DNA of 64,000 bases from NCBI GenBank assembly GCA_022376925.1, contig JAIOJX010000005.1, positions 155,821,501 through 155,885,500 of the forward strand, written 5' to 3'. Position numbers and translations under genes: made by a program. Numbering within the stretch: the stretch's first letter is position 1; every line of letters starts with the position of its first letter. This DNA is from Tragulus kanchil. Taxonomy: Eukaryota; Chordata; Mammalia; Artiodactyla; Tragulidae. The notes under the pieces were generated by a model. It saw only the letters and a program-made list of their open reading frames with translations. It searched no databases and had not been told where the DNA came from. This document shows positions 44,167-56,186 of the stretch, one piece after another.

Positions 44167-46389
44167 CTTGTAGTGGCATTCCAGAGTCATCCTTCAATAG
44201 AAGTCCATTTTCAAGCAATAAAATCTGAATCTGAGAACTGATTGAATCAGGAAGCTAGATGCAAAGAAATGCTTTCACTTTGCTGTTGTTGACACCCTTC
44301 TTACCAGCACAAATCTTTTTAAACTAGTCTACAAATCACACACTGGCTAACTGCCCTCTTACCTTACCAAGTAAGAATGATTTTGTTAGCCATGGTCAAA
44401 GACCCCTGCAAGTCAAGATACACTGACAGGCTTGCCCATTTATAATCACATTCATGCTGCCTCTAAGGCTGAGTACCAATTCTGATCACTATCATTTCCA
44501 TCTATTCTAGGGATTCCTGTTTCAGGCAGCATCTCCTGGCCTACAGAGGACAGACAGCCCACATTAAGCTTACAAATGACCATCCCTTCATGCATTATGT
44601 GTCCTAGTGAAGAGTTTTCTCTGGGCCCTCTAGAGGGAGCATAGTCAGCTTGTGGGTTCTCTTGTAAGATGTGCATGTTGTTGTTTAGTTGCTCAGTCAT
44701 GCCTGACCCTTTTATGACCCCACGGACTGTAGTCTGCCAGTCTCCTCTGTCCATGGAGTTTTCCAGGCAAGAATACTGGAGTGGGTTGCCATTTCCTTCC
44801 CCAGGGGATCTTCCTGACCCGGGGATTAAACTCACATCTCCTGCATTGGCAGGTGGATTCTTTACCATTGAGCCACCAGGTAAGTCCAAGATGTGCCTAT
44901 TATGTAAGGTTATTCTCACTACCCTGACCTTCCCCAGTATATTCTGAACAGTTCTGGAACTTCTGTGTCACTTGCTAACTTAACAGCCATTATGTCCAAG
45001 CTTCGAGGAAAAATCCCAGCAGTGTAATGCCAGTTTTAAGTGTCTTATCCCTGAATCATAGGAGAGAACATCAACCCATTCCATTTCTGATACCTTCAAG
45101 ATCCCACTTTTCAGTTCCTATTTATGTGTGTTAATTGTGTGTCCAGTAATGCAGGTATTTCAATAAATGTTTATTCCCTCCTGAAGCAAATGGTGTATGT
45201 CCATCTTCAGGGTATCCTGAGTACTGACCCTAGTTACTTGCTTTGATACAATGAGAAAAGGCTCCCATGTGCAACTCTGGGGGAACTGATTGAATCTTGT
45301 AGTGGCATTCCAGAGTCATTCAATAGAAGTCCATTTTCAAGCAATAAAATCTGAATCTGAGAACTGATTGAATCAGGAAGCTAGATGCAAAGAAATGCTT
45401 TCACTTTGCTGTTGTTGACACCCTTCTTACCAGCACAAATCTTTTTAAACTAGTCTACAAATCACACACTGGCTAACTGCCCTCTTACCTTACCAAGTAA
45501 GAATGATTTTGTTAGCCATGGTCAAAGACCCCTGCAAGTCAAGATACACTGACAGGCTTGCCCATTTATAATCACATTCATGCTGCCTCTAAGGCTGAGT
45601 ACCAATTCTGATCACTATCATTTCCATCTATTCTAGGGATTCCTGTTTCAGGCAGCATCTCCTGGCCTACAGAGGACAGACAGCCCACATTAAGCTTACA
45701 AATGACCATCCCTTCATGCATTATGTGTCCTAGTGAAGAGTTTTCTCTGGGCCCTCTAGAGGGAGCATAGTCAGCTTGTGGGTTCTCTTGTAAGATGTGC
45801 ATGTTGTTGTTTAGTTGCTCAGTCATGCCTGACCCTTTTATGACCCCACGGACTGTAGTCTGCCAGTCTCCTCTGTCCATGGAGTTTTCCAGGCAAGAAT
45901 ACTGGAGTGGGTTGCCATTTCCTTCCCCAGGGGATCTTCCTGACCCGGGGATTAAACTCACATCTCCTGCATTGGCAGGTGGATTCTTTACCATTGAGCC
46001 ACCAGGTAAGTCCAAGATGTGCCTATTATGTAAGGTTATTCTCACTACCCTGACCTTCCCCAGTATATTCTGAACAGTTCTGGAACTTCTGTGTCACTTG
46101 CTAACTTAACAGCCATTATGTCCAAGCTTCGAGGAAAAATCCCAGCAGTGTAATGCCAGTTTTAAGTGTCTTATCCCTGAATCATAGGAGAGAACATCAA
46201 CCCATTCCATTTCTGATACCTTCAAGATCCCACTTTTCAGTTCCTATTTATGTGTGTTAATTGTGTGTCCAGTAATGCAGGTATTTCAATAAATGTTTAT
46301 TCCCTCCTGAAGCAAATGGTGTATGTCCATCTTCAGGGTATCCTGAGTACTGACCCTAGTTACTTGCTTTGATACAATGAGAAAAAGGG
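44167..46389. repeat. Duplicated block 14 (unmerged overlap)
   Basis: 44167-45261 recurs at 45296-46389. The offset is 1129, then 1126 after a 3-base loss in the first 40 bases of copy 2 (gtcatccttcaat against gtcattcaat). The 34-base junction repeats a shortened form of ctcccccatgtgcaactctg from 44105, which is sequence just upstream of copy 1. The piece that starts with copy 2 therefore has a degraded beginning. A Bov-tA SINE is inside each copy. Confidence 0.94.
44675..44887 (-). mobile_element. Bov-tA SINE with target-site duplication (also at 45801-46013)
   Basis: The plus strand shows tagttgctcagtcatgcctg, ccacggactgtagtctgcca, gaatactggagtgggttgcc, gggatcttcctgacccgggg, ctcctgcattggcaggtgga, ttctttaccattgagccacc, a full minus-strand Bov-tA. 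The 9-bp repeat aagatgtgc flanks it at 44666-44674 and 44888-44896. The 155-codon minus frame at 44452-44919 (with the NPLQYSCLENSMD peptide) is a translation of this SINE and not a protein. The copy at 45801-46013 is produced by block 14. Confidence 0.92.
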
Positions 46390-46733
46390 AGGGATAATCT
46401 TAATGACACATGTTATAAGGTATTTAGCTCAAGTGAAGCAGTCCAATCTTTAGACAATGGACAGTGGCTTACCATGTGTAGCTGGTAGGGGCCTACTTCT
46501 GTCTTCCTAGAGGTTTCAAAGGAATCTGCCCAAACATTCTCGGGCTTGTCTAGTTACCATGACCTTGACCCAGCTCTGAGTTCTGCTTCTTCCTTATTGA
46601 GTTTTGGCTTCAGCATGGGAAATGTGCTAGCACTATGCATGTAGTCTCTTTTGTAATTCTGCACTCTCCAAACCCATAATCTAATTAAGACCTTTAGCTG
46701 ATGATCTTCCAAGGTTGTTACAGAAGCCTTCCA
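46390..46733. other. Single-copy DNA, no feature recognised
   Basis: I see no gene or repeat between block 14 and the CHR SINE. Confidence 0.4.
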
Positions 46734-47015
46734 GGGCTTCCCTGTGTAGACCAGTGGTTAGGAATCTGCCTGCCAATGCAGGGTACACAAGTTTAATCCC
46801 TGGTCAAGGAAGATCCCACATGCCATGAGGCAACTAAGCCCATCCTCTAGAGCCTATGAGTCACAACTGCTGAGCCTGTGTGCCATAATCACTGAAGCCT
46901 GGACACCTAGAGTCTGTGCTCCACAACAAGAGAAGTCACTGCAATGAGAAGCCCGTGCATTGCAACAAAGACTCTGCCTAGCCAAAAATAATAAATAAAT
47001 AAATTAAATTAACAA
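46734..47015 (+). mobile_element. CHR-type tRNA-derived SINE
   Basis: It begins gggcttccctgtgtagacc, then ggaatctgcctgccaatgca, aggaagatcccacatgccat, gaggcaactaagccc, tccacaacaagagaagtcac, tgcaatgagaagcccg, and ends gccaaaaataataaataaat. It is full-length, plus strand, with the (aaat)n tail typical of CHR-2. Target-site duplication is unclear: gccttc occurs on both sides but is too short to rely on. Confidence 0.9.
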
Positions 47016-47371
47016 AAGGCCTTCTGGCTATGGCCACATGCCCTGAGCTAGTTGATTTCTCTTAAATTGGTTTCTGAGTCTTATCATCTCAGACTTTTCA
47101 AGTAGCTAGCAAGTATCGACCAACTCCACAATTCATAATTACCATTGTGCCCATATTGTTCAAGGCCCAGGACCTTTCTCCTTTGCTCTGTGCCTCATCC
47201 AAATGCAACATAGGTGGTAGTTGTTCAGTTGCCAGGTCATGTCTGACTCTTCACCACCCTGTGGACTGTAGCACGCCAGGCTTCCCTGTCCCTCACCATC
47301 TCCCAGAGTTTGCTAAGTTCATGCCCATTGCATCAGTGATACCTTTCAGCCATCTTATTCTCTGACAGCCT

Positions 47372-49561
47372 CTTTTCCTTCTACCCTCAATCTTTCTCAG
47401 CATCAGGGGCTTTTCCAGTGAGTTGCCTGTTCACCAAAATACTGGATCTTCAGTATCAGTCCTTCCAATGAGTATTCAGGATTGATTTCCTTTATGATTG
47501 ACTGATTTAATCTCTTTGCTGTCCAAGGGATTTTCAGGAGTATTCTCCAGCACCACAGTTTGAAGGCATCAGTTCTTTGGCACTCAGCCTTCTTTATGAT
47601 CTAGCTCTTACAGTCATATGTGACCACTGGGAAGACCATAGTCTTGGCTACTGTACCTTTGCTGGCAAAGTGATGTCTCTTCTTTCCAACATACTGTCTA
47701 TGTTTGTCAGCTTTCCTGCCAAGAAGCAATCAATCATCTTCCGATTTCATGTCTTCAGTCACCATCTGCAGTGATTCTAGAGCCCAAGAAGAGGAAATCT
47801 GTCACTCTTACCTTTTCCCCTTCTATTTGCTATGCCATAATGGGGCCAGATGCCATGATCTTAGTTTTTTTATTATTTAGTTTTAATCTGGCTCTTTTAC
47901 TCTCCTCCTTCACTTTTAAGAGGCTATTTAGTTCCTCTTCACTTTCTGCCAATAAGAGTGGTATCATTGCATATCTGAGGTTTTTGTTGCTTCTCCTGCC
48001 TTTCTTGATTCCAACTTGTAACTCATCCAGCCTGGCATTTCTCATGATGTGCTCAGTGTATAGGTTAACACAATGACAGCAGACTGCCCTGTCATAATCC
48101 TTTCTCAAGTTTGAACCAATCAGTTGTTCTGTATAGGGTTCTAATTGTTGCTTCTTGACCCACATGCAGGTTTCTCAGGAGACAGTTAAGATGGTCTGAT
48201 ATTCCCATCTCTTTAAGAGCTTTCCACAGTTTCTTATGATCCATGATCTTATGATCAGTCAAAGGCTTTAGCGTAGTCCCTGAAACAGAGGTAGATGTTT
48301 TTATGGAATCCCTTTGCTTTCTCTATTCTCCAGAAAATGCTGGCAATTTGATCTGATTCCTCTACCTTTTCTAAACCCAGTTTGAACATCTGGAAGCTCT
48401 TGGTTCACATCATGCTGAAGGCTAGCATGCAAGATTTTCAGATAACCTTACTAGCGTGGGAGATAACTTTTCCTTCTACCCTCAATCTTTCTCAGCATCA
48501 GGGCTTTTCCAGTGAGTTGCCTGTTCACCAAAATACTGGATCTTCAGTATCAGTCCTTCCAATGAGTATTCAGGATTGATTTCCTTTATGATTGACTGAT
48601 TTAATCTCTTTGCTGTCCAAGGGATTTTCAGGAGTATTCTCCAGCACCACAGTTTGAAGGCATCAGTTCTTTGGCACTCAGCCTTCTTTATGATCTAGCT
48701 CTTACAGTCATATGTGACCACTGGGAAGACCATAGTCTTGGCTACTGTACCTTTGCTGGCAAAGTGATGTCTCTTCTTTCCAACATACTGTCTATGTTTG
48801 TCAGCTTTCCTGCCAAGAAGCAATCAATCATCTTCCGATTTCATGTCTTCAGTCACCATCTGCAGTGATTCTAGAGCCCAAGAAGAGGAAATCTGTCACT
48901 CTTACCTTTTCCCCTTCTATTTGCTATGCCATAATGGGGCCAGATGCCATGATCTTAGTTTTTTTATTATTTAGTTTTAATCTGGCTCTTTTACTCTCCT
49001 CCTTCACTTTTAAGAGGCTATTTAGTTCCTCTTCACTTTCTGCCAATAAGAGTGGTATCATTGCATATCTGAGGTTTTTGTTGCTTCTCCTGCCTTTCTT
49101 GATTCCAACTTGTAACTCATCCAGCCTGGCATTTCTCATGATGTGCTCAGTGTATAGGTTAACACAATGACAGCAGACTGCCCTGTCATAATCCTTTCTC
49201 AAGTTTGAACCAATCAGTTGTTCTGTATAGGGTTCTAATTGTTGCTTCTTGACCCACATGCAGGTTTCTCAGGAGACAGTTAAGATGGTCTGATATTCCC
49301 ATCTCTTTAAGAGCTTTCCACAGTTTCTTATGATCCATGATCTTATGATCAGTCAAAGGCTTTAGCGTAGTCCCTGAAACAGAGGTAGATGTTTTTATGG
49401 AATCCCTTTGCTTTCTCTATTCTCCAGAAAATGCTGGCAATTTGATCTGATTCCTCTACCTTTTCTAAACCCAGTTTGAACATCTGGAAGCTCTTGGTTC
49501 ACATCATGCTGAAGGCTAGCATGCAAGATTTTCAGCATAACCTTACTAGCGTGGGAGATAA
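47372..49561. repeat. Duplicated block 15 (unmerged overlap, inside BovB)
   Basis: 47372-48466 recurs at 48467-49561, offset 1095 then 1094 (aggggctttt against agggctttt in the first 40 bases of copy 2). One extra base also appears near the end (ttcagataacc against ttcagcataacc). The repeat starts and stops inside the BovB element with no relation to its structure, which argues against a transposition-related cause. Confidence 0.95.
48924..49259 (-). pseudogene. BovB reverse-transcriptase C-terminal fragment, YADD lost (also at 47830-48165)
   Basis: A 111-codon frame with MRNARLDELQ (residues 41-50), ESEEELNSLL and KTKIMASGPI, all typical of the BovB RT palm and thumb side. The catalytic YADD expected after NLR is replaced by RYAM at residues 64-67. 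On the minus strand the codons run tatgcaatgata, which looks like a one-base deletion relative to the family. The identical frame at 47830-48165 is the block 15 copy. Confidence 0.85.
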
Positions 49562-50090
49562 GTGCCGTTCGATGGTTAGCACATTCTTTAGTACTGCCCT
49601 TCTTGGGAATTGGGTTGAGGATTAACCTTTTCCAGTCTGGTGGCCACTGCTGAGTTCTCCAGATTTGCTGACATATTGAATGCAGCACCTTGATGGCACC
49701 ATACTTTAAGGTTTTTAATAGCTCTACTGGAATTCCATCATACCCACTAGCTTTATTTACAGCAGTGCTTCCGAAGGCCCACTTGACTTTACATTCCATA
49801 ATATCTGGCTCTGGGTGACTGACCACACCATCGTAGCAATCTGGTTCATTGAAATCTTTTTGGTACTTTCCATGTATTCTTTCCTTCTCTTTTTGATGTC
49901 TTCTGTATCTTCTAGGTCTTTGCCATTTCTGTTCTTTATTGTGCCCTTTTTTGGTAAAAATGTTCCTTTGATATTTCCAGTTTTTATTGAAGAGATCTCT
50001 AGTCTTTCTCTTTCTGTTCTCCTCTAGTTTTTTGTATTGTTCCCTGTGTATCAACTTCAGCTTCTGTGGAACTGCAGTTAAAATCAACAA
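49395..50090 (-). pseudogene. BovB reverse-transcriptase fragment, N-terminal and finger part
   Basis: A 231-codon open frame. Residues about 21-34 (KLEENRKRKTRDLF) and about 113-126 (KASGYDGIPVELLK) match the BovB RT region, and residues about 202-213 (PDVQTGFRKGRG) correspond to a conserved RT block. Residues 161-170 (IPKKGSTKEC) are also typical. The frame starts mid-protein; the first ~15 residues do not look like BovB. It is lost after FLENRESKGIP by frame disruption. There is no endonuclease domain, so it is a dead copy. Confidence 0.88.
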
Positions 50091-50448
50091 TGGGCAGAGA
50101 GTGTGTGGTAACAGACATTGGAAGCATCGATGATACCTTAAAGTATCTTAATACACAATTGAATAAGTGATAACACTTTCAGTTGTACCCTTGTTACAAT
50201 TCATCTGTTATGGTAGCCTTCAATAAGAAAATGTTCTCTTGGCCATCTATAATGTAAGCTGGTCACAGAAGAAATCAATGAGTTTTAAATTAGAATGCAG
50301 TAAATATCAAAGCAAGAAGTACTTAAACCCAGTGCCTTCTGTTTGCATTAAATTGAGTCATAAAGGACTTCACCAAAGCTGATCTAGAGATAGGGAAGTC
50401 TTACTAAAGGAAATGATAAATGTAGTCAGTACCCGTGCTATATGTCCA
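50091..50448. other. Single-copy DNA, no feature recognised
   Basis: A short interval between the BovB relic and block 16; nothing is recognised. Confidence 0.4.
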
Positions 50449-52840
50449 ACTTCTATCATTATATTTAACCAAACTGTACATGCAAAGATGTTTTAAATAC
50501 ATAGCTCACTCTGTCTATACCAGAAGTAGAAAGAACCTACTAGACCACTTAGATACTGGCCTGCAAAGTCCTTCCATTCCCTATGGTGGAGGATCCTCTT
50601 CTTTAGGGGTGGGTATATTACCTATTAATAAGTCAGGGGGTTGGTGGTTTGACCTCACAGGCTGAACAGAGGCTATTAGCCTCAAGGTTTTGCCAGTTCT
50701 GCTCTTATGGCTATACCTAAATGACTTGTCTGACAGAGGGTCACAGTAGCAAGATGCCTTACAACTTAGAGGTGAAGTAAAAATAACCAAGGTCCCTTGG
50801 ATCCTAATGGTGCTCTTCTCAGCACCCCTACTTGGCATCTTGGGAAAATGGCTGGAGAGATAGGTGTGAAAATGGCCCTGGAGGTAGAAGCCAGGCAGAA
50901 GTCCAGGACTTCACTGGCCCTGCAATCTAATCTTCACTGGCCTTAAGCGAGGAAGGAGAACAGCAAGGTAAGAATACCTTGTAAGTAGTACTGCATTACC
51001 CAGGAATAGACCTCCTTCAGTGTGTTTTAGGATCAGTCAGTGGTTGGCAGTAATCATGAAAAGTGTGACCTTAGTAAAGGCGGTGGAAGATCTCAGAGCA
51101 GAGCCATGAGGGATTGTGATCACACTCTCCTGCAGTCAGATCTGAGAGGCATTCTCAGGGCTGTCACGGAACTCTGCTGCCTGTGTCACATCTCTCTCTC
51201 CCACGGCTGGCCTTGGAGTCAAAGGGCAGACCTGCTGCTGCTCTGGATCAGCTCTGCCAGCCCCAACCCTGGAGCTGAAGCAGATGCTTGCGATGTGAGA
51301 TAAAATCAAACAGCATGTTCTCTGGCATCACCTTGTCACTGATTCCACAGTCCTGGTATGCCAGATCTTTGAGGTTCTAGGTAGCCAGCATGGTCCCTGT
51401 AGTCAGAGCTGGGTATTTGTTCTGACTGGCAGTGACAAAGAAGAGCACAGGTCATAGTGACTGCACGAGTTTGGGAGAGAAGTGCAGGGTTGGTCCTACA
51501 AGATGAAATGTTCCAGCTCTCTTCTTCATTATTAGAAAGTCTTGTTAGCAACAGCAAAAATTGCTAGAGAAAGTACATCTTGGTTTTGCTGAAATCCCCT
51601 AGTTGGCATGAACTTGAACTAATGGACTGAGTTGGCAATGAGGCACTTTTGAAGTCACTTCTATCATTATATTTAACCAAACTGTACATGCAAAGATGTT
51701 TTAAATACATAGCTCACTCTGTCTATACCAGAAGTAGAAAGAACCTACTAGACCACTTAGATACTGGCCTGCAAAGTCCTTCCATTCCCTATGGTGGAGG
51801 ATCCTCTTCTTTAGGGGTGGGTATATTACCTATTAATAAGTCAGGGGGTTGGTGGTTTGACCTCACAGGCTGAACAGAGGCTATTAGCCTCAAGGTTTTG
51901 CCAGTTCTGCTCTTATGGCTATACCTAAATGACTTGTCTGACAGAGGGTCACAGTAGCAAGATGCCTTACAACTTAGAGGTGAAGTAAAAATAACCAAGG
52001 TCCCTTGGATCCTAATGGTGCTCTTCTCAGCACCCCTACTTGGCATCTTGGGAAAATGGCTGGAGAGATAGGTGTGAAAATGGCCCTGGAGGTAGAAGCC
52101 AGGCAGAAGTCCAGGACTTCACTGGCCCTGCAATCTAATCTTCACTGGCCTTAAGCGAGGAAGGAGAACAGCAAGGTAAGAATACCTTGTAAGTAGTACT
52201 GCATTACCCAGGAATAGACCTCCTTCAGTGTGTTTTAGGATCAGTCAGTGGTTGGCAGTAATCATGAAAAGTGTGACCTTAGTAAAGGCGGTGGAAGATC
52301 TCAGAGCAGAGCCATGAGGGATTGTGATCACACTCTCCTGCAGTCAGATCTGAGAGGCATTCTCAGGGCTGTCACGGAACTCTGCTGCCTGTGTCACATC
52401 TCTCTCTCCCACGGCTGGCCTTGGAGTCAAAGGGCAGACCTGCTGCTGCTCTGGATCAGCTCTGCCAGCCCCAACCCTGGAGCTGAAGCAGATGCTTGCG
52501 ATGTGAGATAAAATCAAACAGCATGTTCTCTGGCATCACCTTGTCACTGATTCCACAGTCCTGGTATGCCAGATCTTTGAGGTTCTAGGTAGCCAGCATG
52601 GTCCCTGTAGTCAGAGCTGGGTATTTGTTCTGACTGGCAGTGACAAAGAAGAGCACAGGTCATAGTGACTGCACGAGTTTGGGAGAGAAGTGCAGGGTTG
52701 GTCCTACAAGATGAAATGTTCCAGCTCTCTTCTTCATTATTAGAAAGTCTTGTTAGCAACAGCAAAAATTGCTAGAGAAAGTACATCTTGGTTTTGCTGA
52801 AATCCCCTAGTTGGCATGAACTTGAACTAATGGACTGAGT
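50449..52840. repeat. Duplicated block 16 (unmerged overlap)
   Basis: 50449-51632 recurs at 51657-52840 with constant offset 1208, the longest unit in the window. The 24-base junction (tggcaatgaggcacttttga...) is a shortened form of the sequence after copy 2 at 52841-52889, which also has gaggcacttttga. It is thus the degraded tail of the first piece. Open frames of 73-87 codons occur identically in both copies without a recognisable domain. Confidence 0.95.
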
Positions 52841-52939
52841 GTCCAGGTTCCAGAGAAAATGCTAAAACAAAGCTGAGGCACTTTTGAGCCTGTACAAACA
52901 GTAATTCTTCAGTATTTTAATGATCAGACCTGAATTTTT

Positions 52940-53031
52940 TTTAAGTATCAGACTTGAATTTGTAGCCTGAAGGCTTTTCTGTGCATGCTTCTGGTTCCCT
53001 TCAGGCTACAAATTCAAGTCTGATACTTAAA
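52940..53031. repeat. Perfect 34-bp inverted repeat with 24-bp spacer
   Basis: Left arm 52940-52973 and right arm 52998-53031 are exact reverse complements (core tatcagacttgaatttgtag). The spacer is 52974-52997. A third, direct and imperfect version (atcagacctgaattt) lies just upstream at about 52924-52938. No SINE or LINE explains it. It could be a real hairpin-forming palindrome or a fold-back sequencing or assembly artefact. Confidence 0.9.
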
Positions 53032-53254
53032 TACACAGGATTGTATAAGCTCAGACCGCGGCAGGGTCTAAGAAGGAGCTCCAGGTCAAATGTTCCAGGG
53101 GAAGAGTTCCTCCAGTGAACTGAGATGGCTGAGCCCTAGGACTTCTGCCATTCTGATAGATTACTCAAAGGAGAGCTTCAGATCAGAAGGTGTGGTGGAT
53201 CCCAAGGTGCTGATGCTGGAAATGTCAGTTTCACTCCTCACAGGCATGAAGTCC

Positions 53255-53600
53255 CTTTAAAAAAAAAAAACAAAAAAAAACAAAAAACCTTTTATTTTAC
53301 TTTTAACTTTTACAGTGTTTTGTTGTTTACCAGATATGTATGTTCCCAGATTAGTCATATGTATATCCCCCCCCATCCTACCCCTCCAGACCGTCATATA
53401 GCACCCGTAAAGGATCTGCTTTTCTCACAGAGCAATGACTATAGCTATTTTCTTCACATATGATAGTGCAGGCCTTCAAGCTACTTCCCCTACGCCTCTC
53501 ACCCACTGTTCCTTCCCCACAATGTCCACATGTCCACTGTCCATGTCTGTCTTTCCGTCGATGAAGTCCCTTCTTGAGGGGAAATTTGGATGACATGCCT
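53255..53600 (-). mobile_element. Possible L1-like 3' UTR relic
   Basis: An A-rich run (53259-53287) is followed by ccttttattttacttttaac, then pyrimidine-rich tccccccccatcctacccct, and later gtccatgtctgtcttt. The layout recalls the minus-strand 3' UTR of ruminant L1. Divergence is high and the assignment is from memory. A 92-codon minus frame here is not supported as a gene. Confidence 0.35.
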
Positions 53601-53884
53601 CTGTGACTGTCACAGTTCACCCTTGTGCCATACGAATGTAACTCTTCAAGGAGCATGATGTTCAGGGTCCTCCAGTGCTCCTACGGGAAGAGGACACAGA
53701 AATGCTGGTGGGTTGATTGACAGCCCATGACTTCAGGGGCCCTTGCAGCCACAACTAGTATCCACTCCCTCATTTTGCTATGCTCTAATTCTTGGTCCTC
53801 AGAGGTCACCTCCCCTAAGTCTTCATGGCTTACCTAGTGATATGACCTAGACCCAAGTTCCTGAGGAGTCTGAGTCCTTGATTA

Positions 53885-54112
53885 TACTCTTCTCAGGGTG
53901 AATGACTGTTGGTCACAATTGGTCAAGGCAGGACCAAGACACGCCCAAATGGATCATGTGGTTTCTCCTTTGTCCTTGGATGTGGGGTGTCTTTCTTTGG
54001 TGCACTCCAGTGTCTTCCTGTGGATGTTTGTCCAACAGCTAGTTGCAATTTTGGTACTCTGGCAGGAGAATATGAGTGCACTCCCTTCTACTCCACCATC
54101 TTAACCTCATTC
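53885..54112. mobile_element. Possible L1- or ERV-related relic (part duplicated at 55098-55206)
   Basis: The stretch gtttctcctttgtccttgga, tgtggggtgtctttc, gcaggagaatatgagtgcac, tcccttctactccaccatct resembles a recurrent ruminant repeat text, which I cannot place in a named family with certainty. Block 17 begins inside it at 54004. Confidence 0.3.
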
Positions 54113-56186
54113 CATCCCAAGTAAAGTTTAATATCTGAATGCATTAACCAACTGCCAAGTCAGTGTCTTTGGAGAAGAACCAGCAGTATACATGATGTGA
54201 TATGTCAGGGACCTGACCATTTCTTTAGTCAGAGGGTTACAGGTTTAAGAATTGTTAACATGTGGGAAGTGGCTAAGACACTGTAACTTTGTAGCAACTT
54301 CCCTCAGCCTTCTTTCCCAGCTTGCTTGTGTATAAATTCAGCAACATCTGTAGGGAGCTGTCATTCTGTTTTACCCCAGGGACTTAATCATCTTTTGACT
54401 CTGTGGGACAAGCTGCTTTTCCACCTTCTAGCTGATGCAGTGACTTCTGCTGGTTAAGTGCTACCACCCAGCGTTTACTGTTTTGAATCTCCACAATGTT
54501 TAAGGCTGTTCATGAATCCAGACTTGGGACTGCCTCTCCTATCTGAGGCCTTAACCTGCAGGAGGCATGCCAGTGAACTTAGTGATATAAAGTGCTTATC
54601 TCTCTATTGCTGATGGTCTGGGTTAATGATGATTAATTTGTCCTCTTATGGAAAAGAATATCTGGTGGCCTTGTATAGTTCATCCATTCCAGTATACTCA
54701 CCTTCCTGAGACGTCTAGAATCTTCCGCTCTGCACCAACTAGAAGGTCAGAGAAAGAAAGACATTACAAATTTCCTTAGGTGACTTTTTGAGATGCCCAG
54801 TTCTAAGAATGAGCTTGCCCCATTCTGTGGGGTCCTGGTCAGGGCTTAAAGAGAGTATCCTGAGATTGCTCTGAGATTTACCTTTTGGCCCTTTGAACAA
54901 GCATGTTTAAAATCCAGCCCAAGAAATGTTCCCCAAGCCTCCTGATGGTTCTTGTTGTCTAGTTCTTGGAGTATAATTGCTTCCCTCCAGGTCAAGCACA
55001 TCCTGAGCTTGATGAAGCTTGGGCAGGCTGAGATTCAATCCTTGTTTTAAGGAAAGAATGTCTCCTTATGGGGGAATTATCATGGGATGGAACTTGGACT
55101 CCAGTGTCTTCCTGTGGATGTTTGTCCAACAGCTAGTTGCAATTTTGGTACTCTGGCAGGAGAATATGAGTGCACTCCCTTCTACTCCACCATCTTAACC
55201 TCATTCCATCCCAAGTAAAGTTTAATATCTGAATGCATTAACCAACTGCCAAGTCAGTGTCTTTGGAGAAGAACCAGCAGTATACATGATGTGATATGTC
55301 AGGGACCTGACCATTTCTTTAGTCAGAGGGTTACAGGTTTAAGAATTGTTAACATGTGGGAAGTGGCTAAGACACTGTAACTTTGTAGCAACTTCCCTCA
55401 GCCTTCTTTCCCAGCTTGCTTGTGTATAAATTCAGCAACATCTGTAGGGAGCTGTCATTCTGTTTTACCCCAGGGACTTAATCATCTTTTGACTCTGTGG
55501 GACAAGCTGCTTTTCCACCTTCTAGCTGATGCAGTGACTTCTGCTGGTTAAGTGCTACCACCCAGCGTTTACTGTTTTGAATCTCCACAATGTTTAAGGC
55601 TGTTCATGAATCCAGACTTGGGACTGCCTCTCCTATCTGAGGCCTTAACCTGCAGGAGGCATGCCAGTGAACTTAGTGATATAAAGTGCTTATCTCTCTA
55701 TTGCTGATGGTCTGGGTTAATGATGATTAATTTGTCCTCTTATGGAAAAGAATATCTGGTGGCCTTGTATAGTTCATCCATTCCAGTATACTCACCTTCC
55801 TGAGACGTCTAGAATCTTCCGCTCTGCACCAACTAGAAGGTCAGAGAAAGAAAGACATTACAAATTTCCTTAGGTGACTTTTTGAGATGCCCAGTTCTAA
55901 GAATGAGCTTGCCCCATTCTGTGGGGTCCTGGTCAGGGCTTAAAGAGAGTATCCTGAGATTGCTCTGAGATTTACCTTTTGGCCCTTTGAACAAGCATGT
56001 TTAAAATCCAGCCCAAGAAATGTTCCCCAAGCCTCCTGATGGTTCTTGTTGTCTAGTTCTTGGAGTATAATTGCTTCCCTCCAGGTCAAGCACATCCTGA
56101 GCTTGATGAAGCTTGGGCAGGCTGAGATTCAATCCTTGTTTTAAGGAAAGAATGTCTCCTTATGGGGGAATTATCATGGGATGGAA
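54004..56186. repeat. Duplicated block 17 (unmerged overlap)
   Basis: 54004-55092 recurs at 55098-56186 with constant offset 1094 and a 5-base junction. I saw no internal mismatch. Beyond the start of the relic at 53885 no gene or repeat family is recognised. Confidence 0.95.

Larger units (their letters stand above)
47215..50060 (-). mobile_element. BovB (RTE) LINE, 5'-truncated and decayed, with an assembly duplication inside
   Basis: The left edge gttgttcagttgccaggtca is the reverse complement of the BovB 3' end, and reverse-transcriptase coding remnants lie to the right up to about 50060. BovB encodes an endonuclease/reverse transcriptase that copies its own RNA at a nicked target. Only the reverse-transcriptase C-terminal two-thirds and the 3' end are present, with frameshifts and stops. 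Block 15 (47372-49561) repeats about 1.09 kb of it, so the element is shown longer than it really is. Confidence 0.92.

Noticed and set aside
44452..44919. 155-codon minus frame as a protein
   Set aside because: Much of it is a translation of a Bov-tA SINE (NPLQYSCLENSMD peptide).
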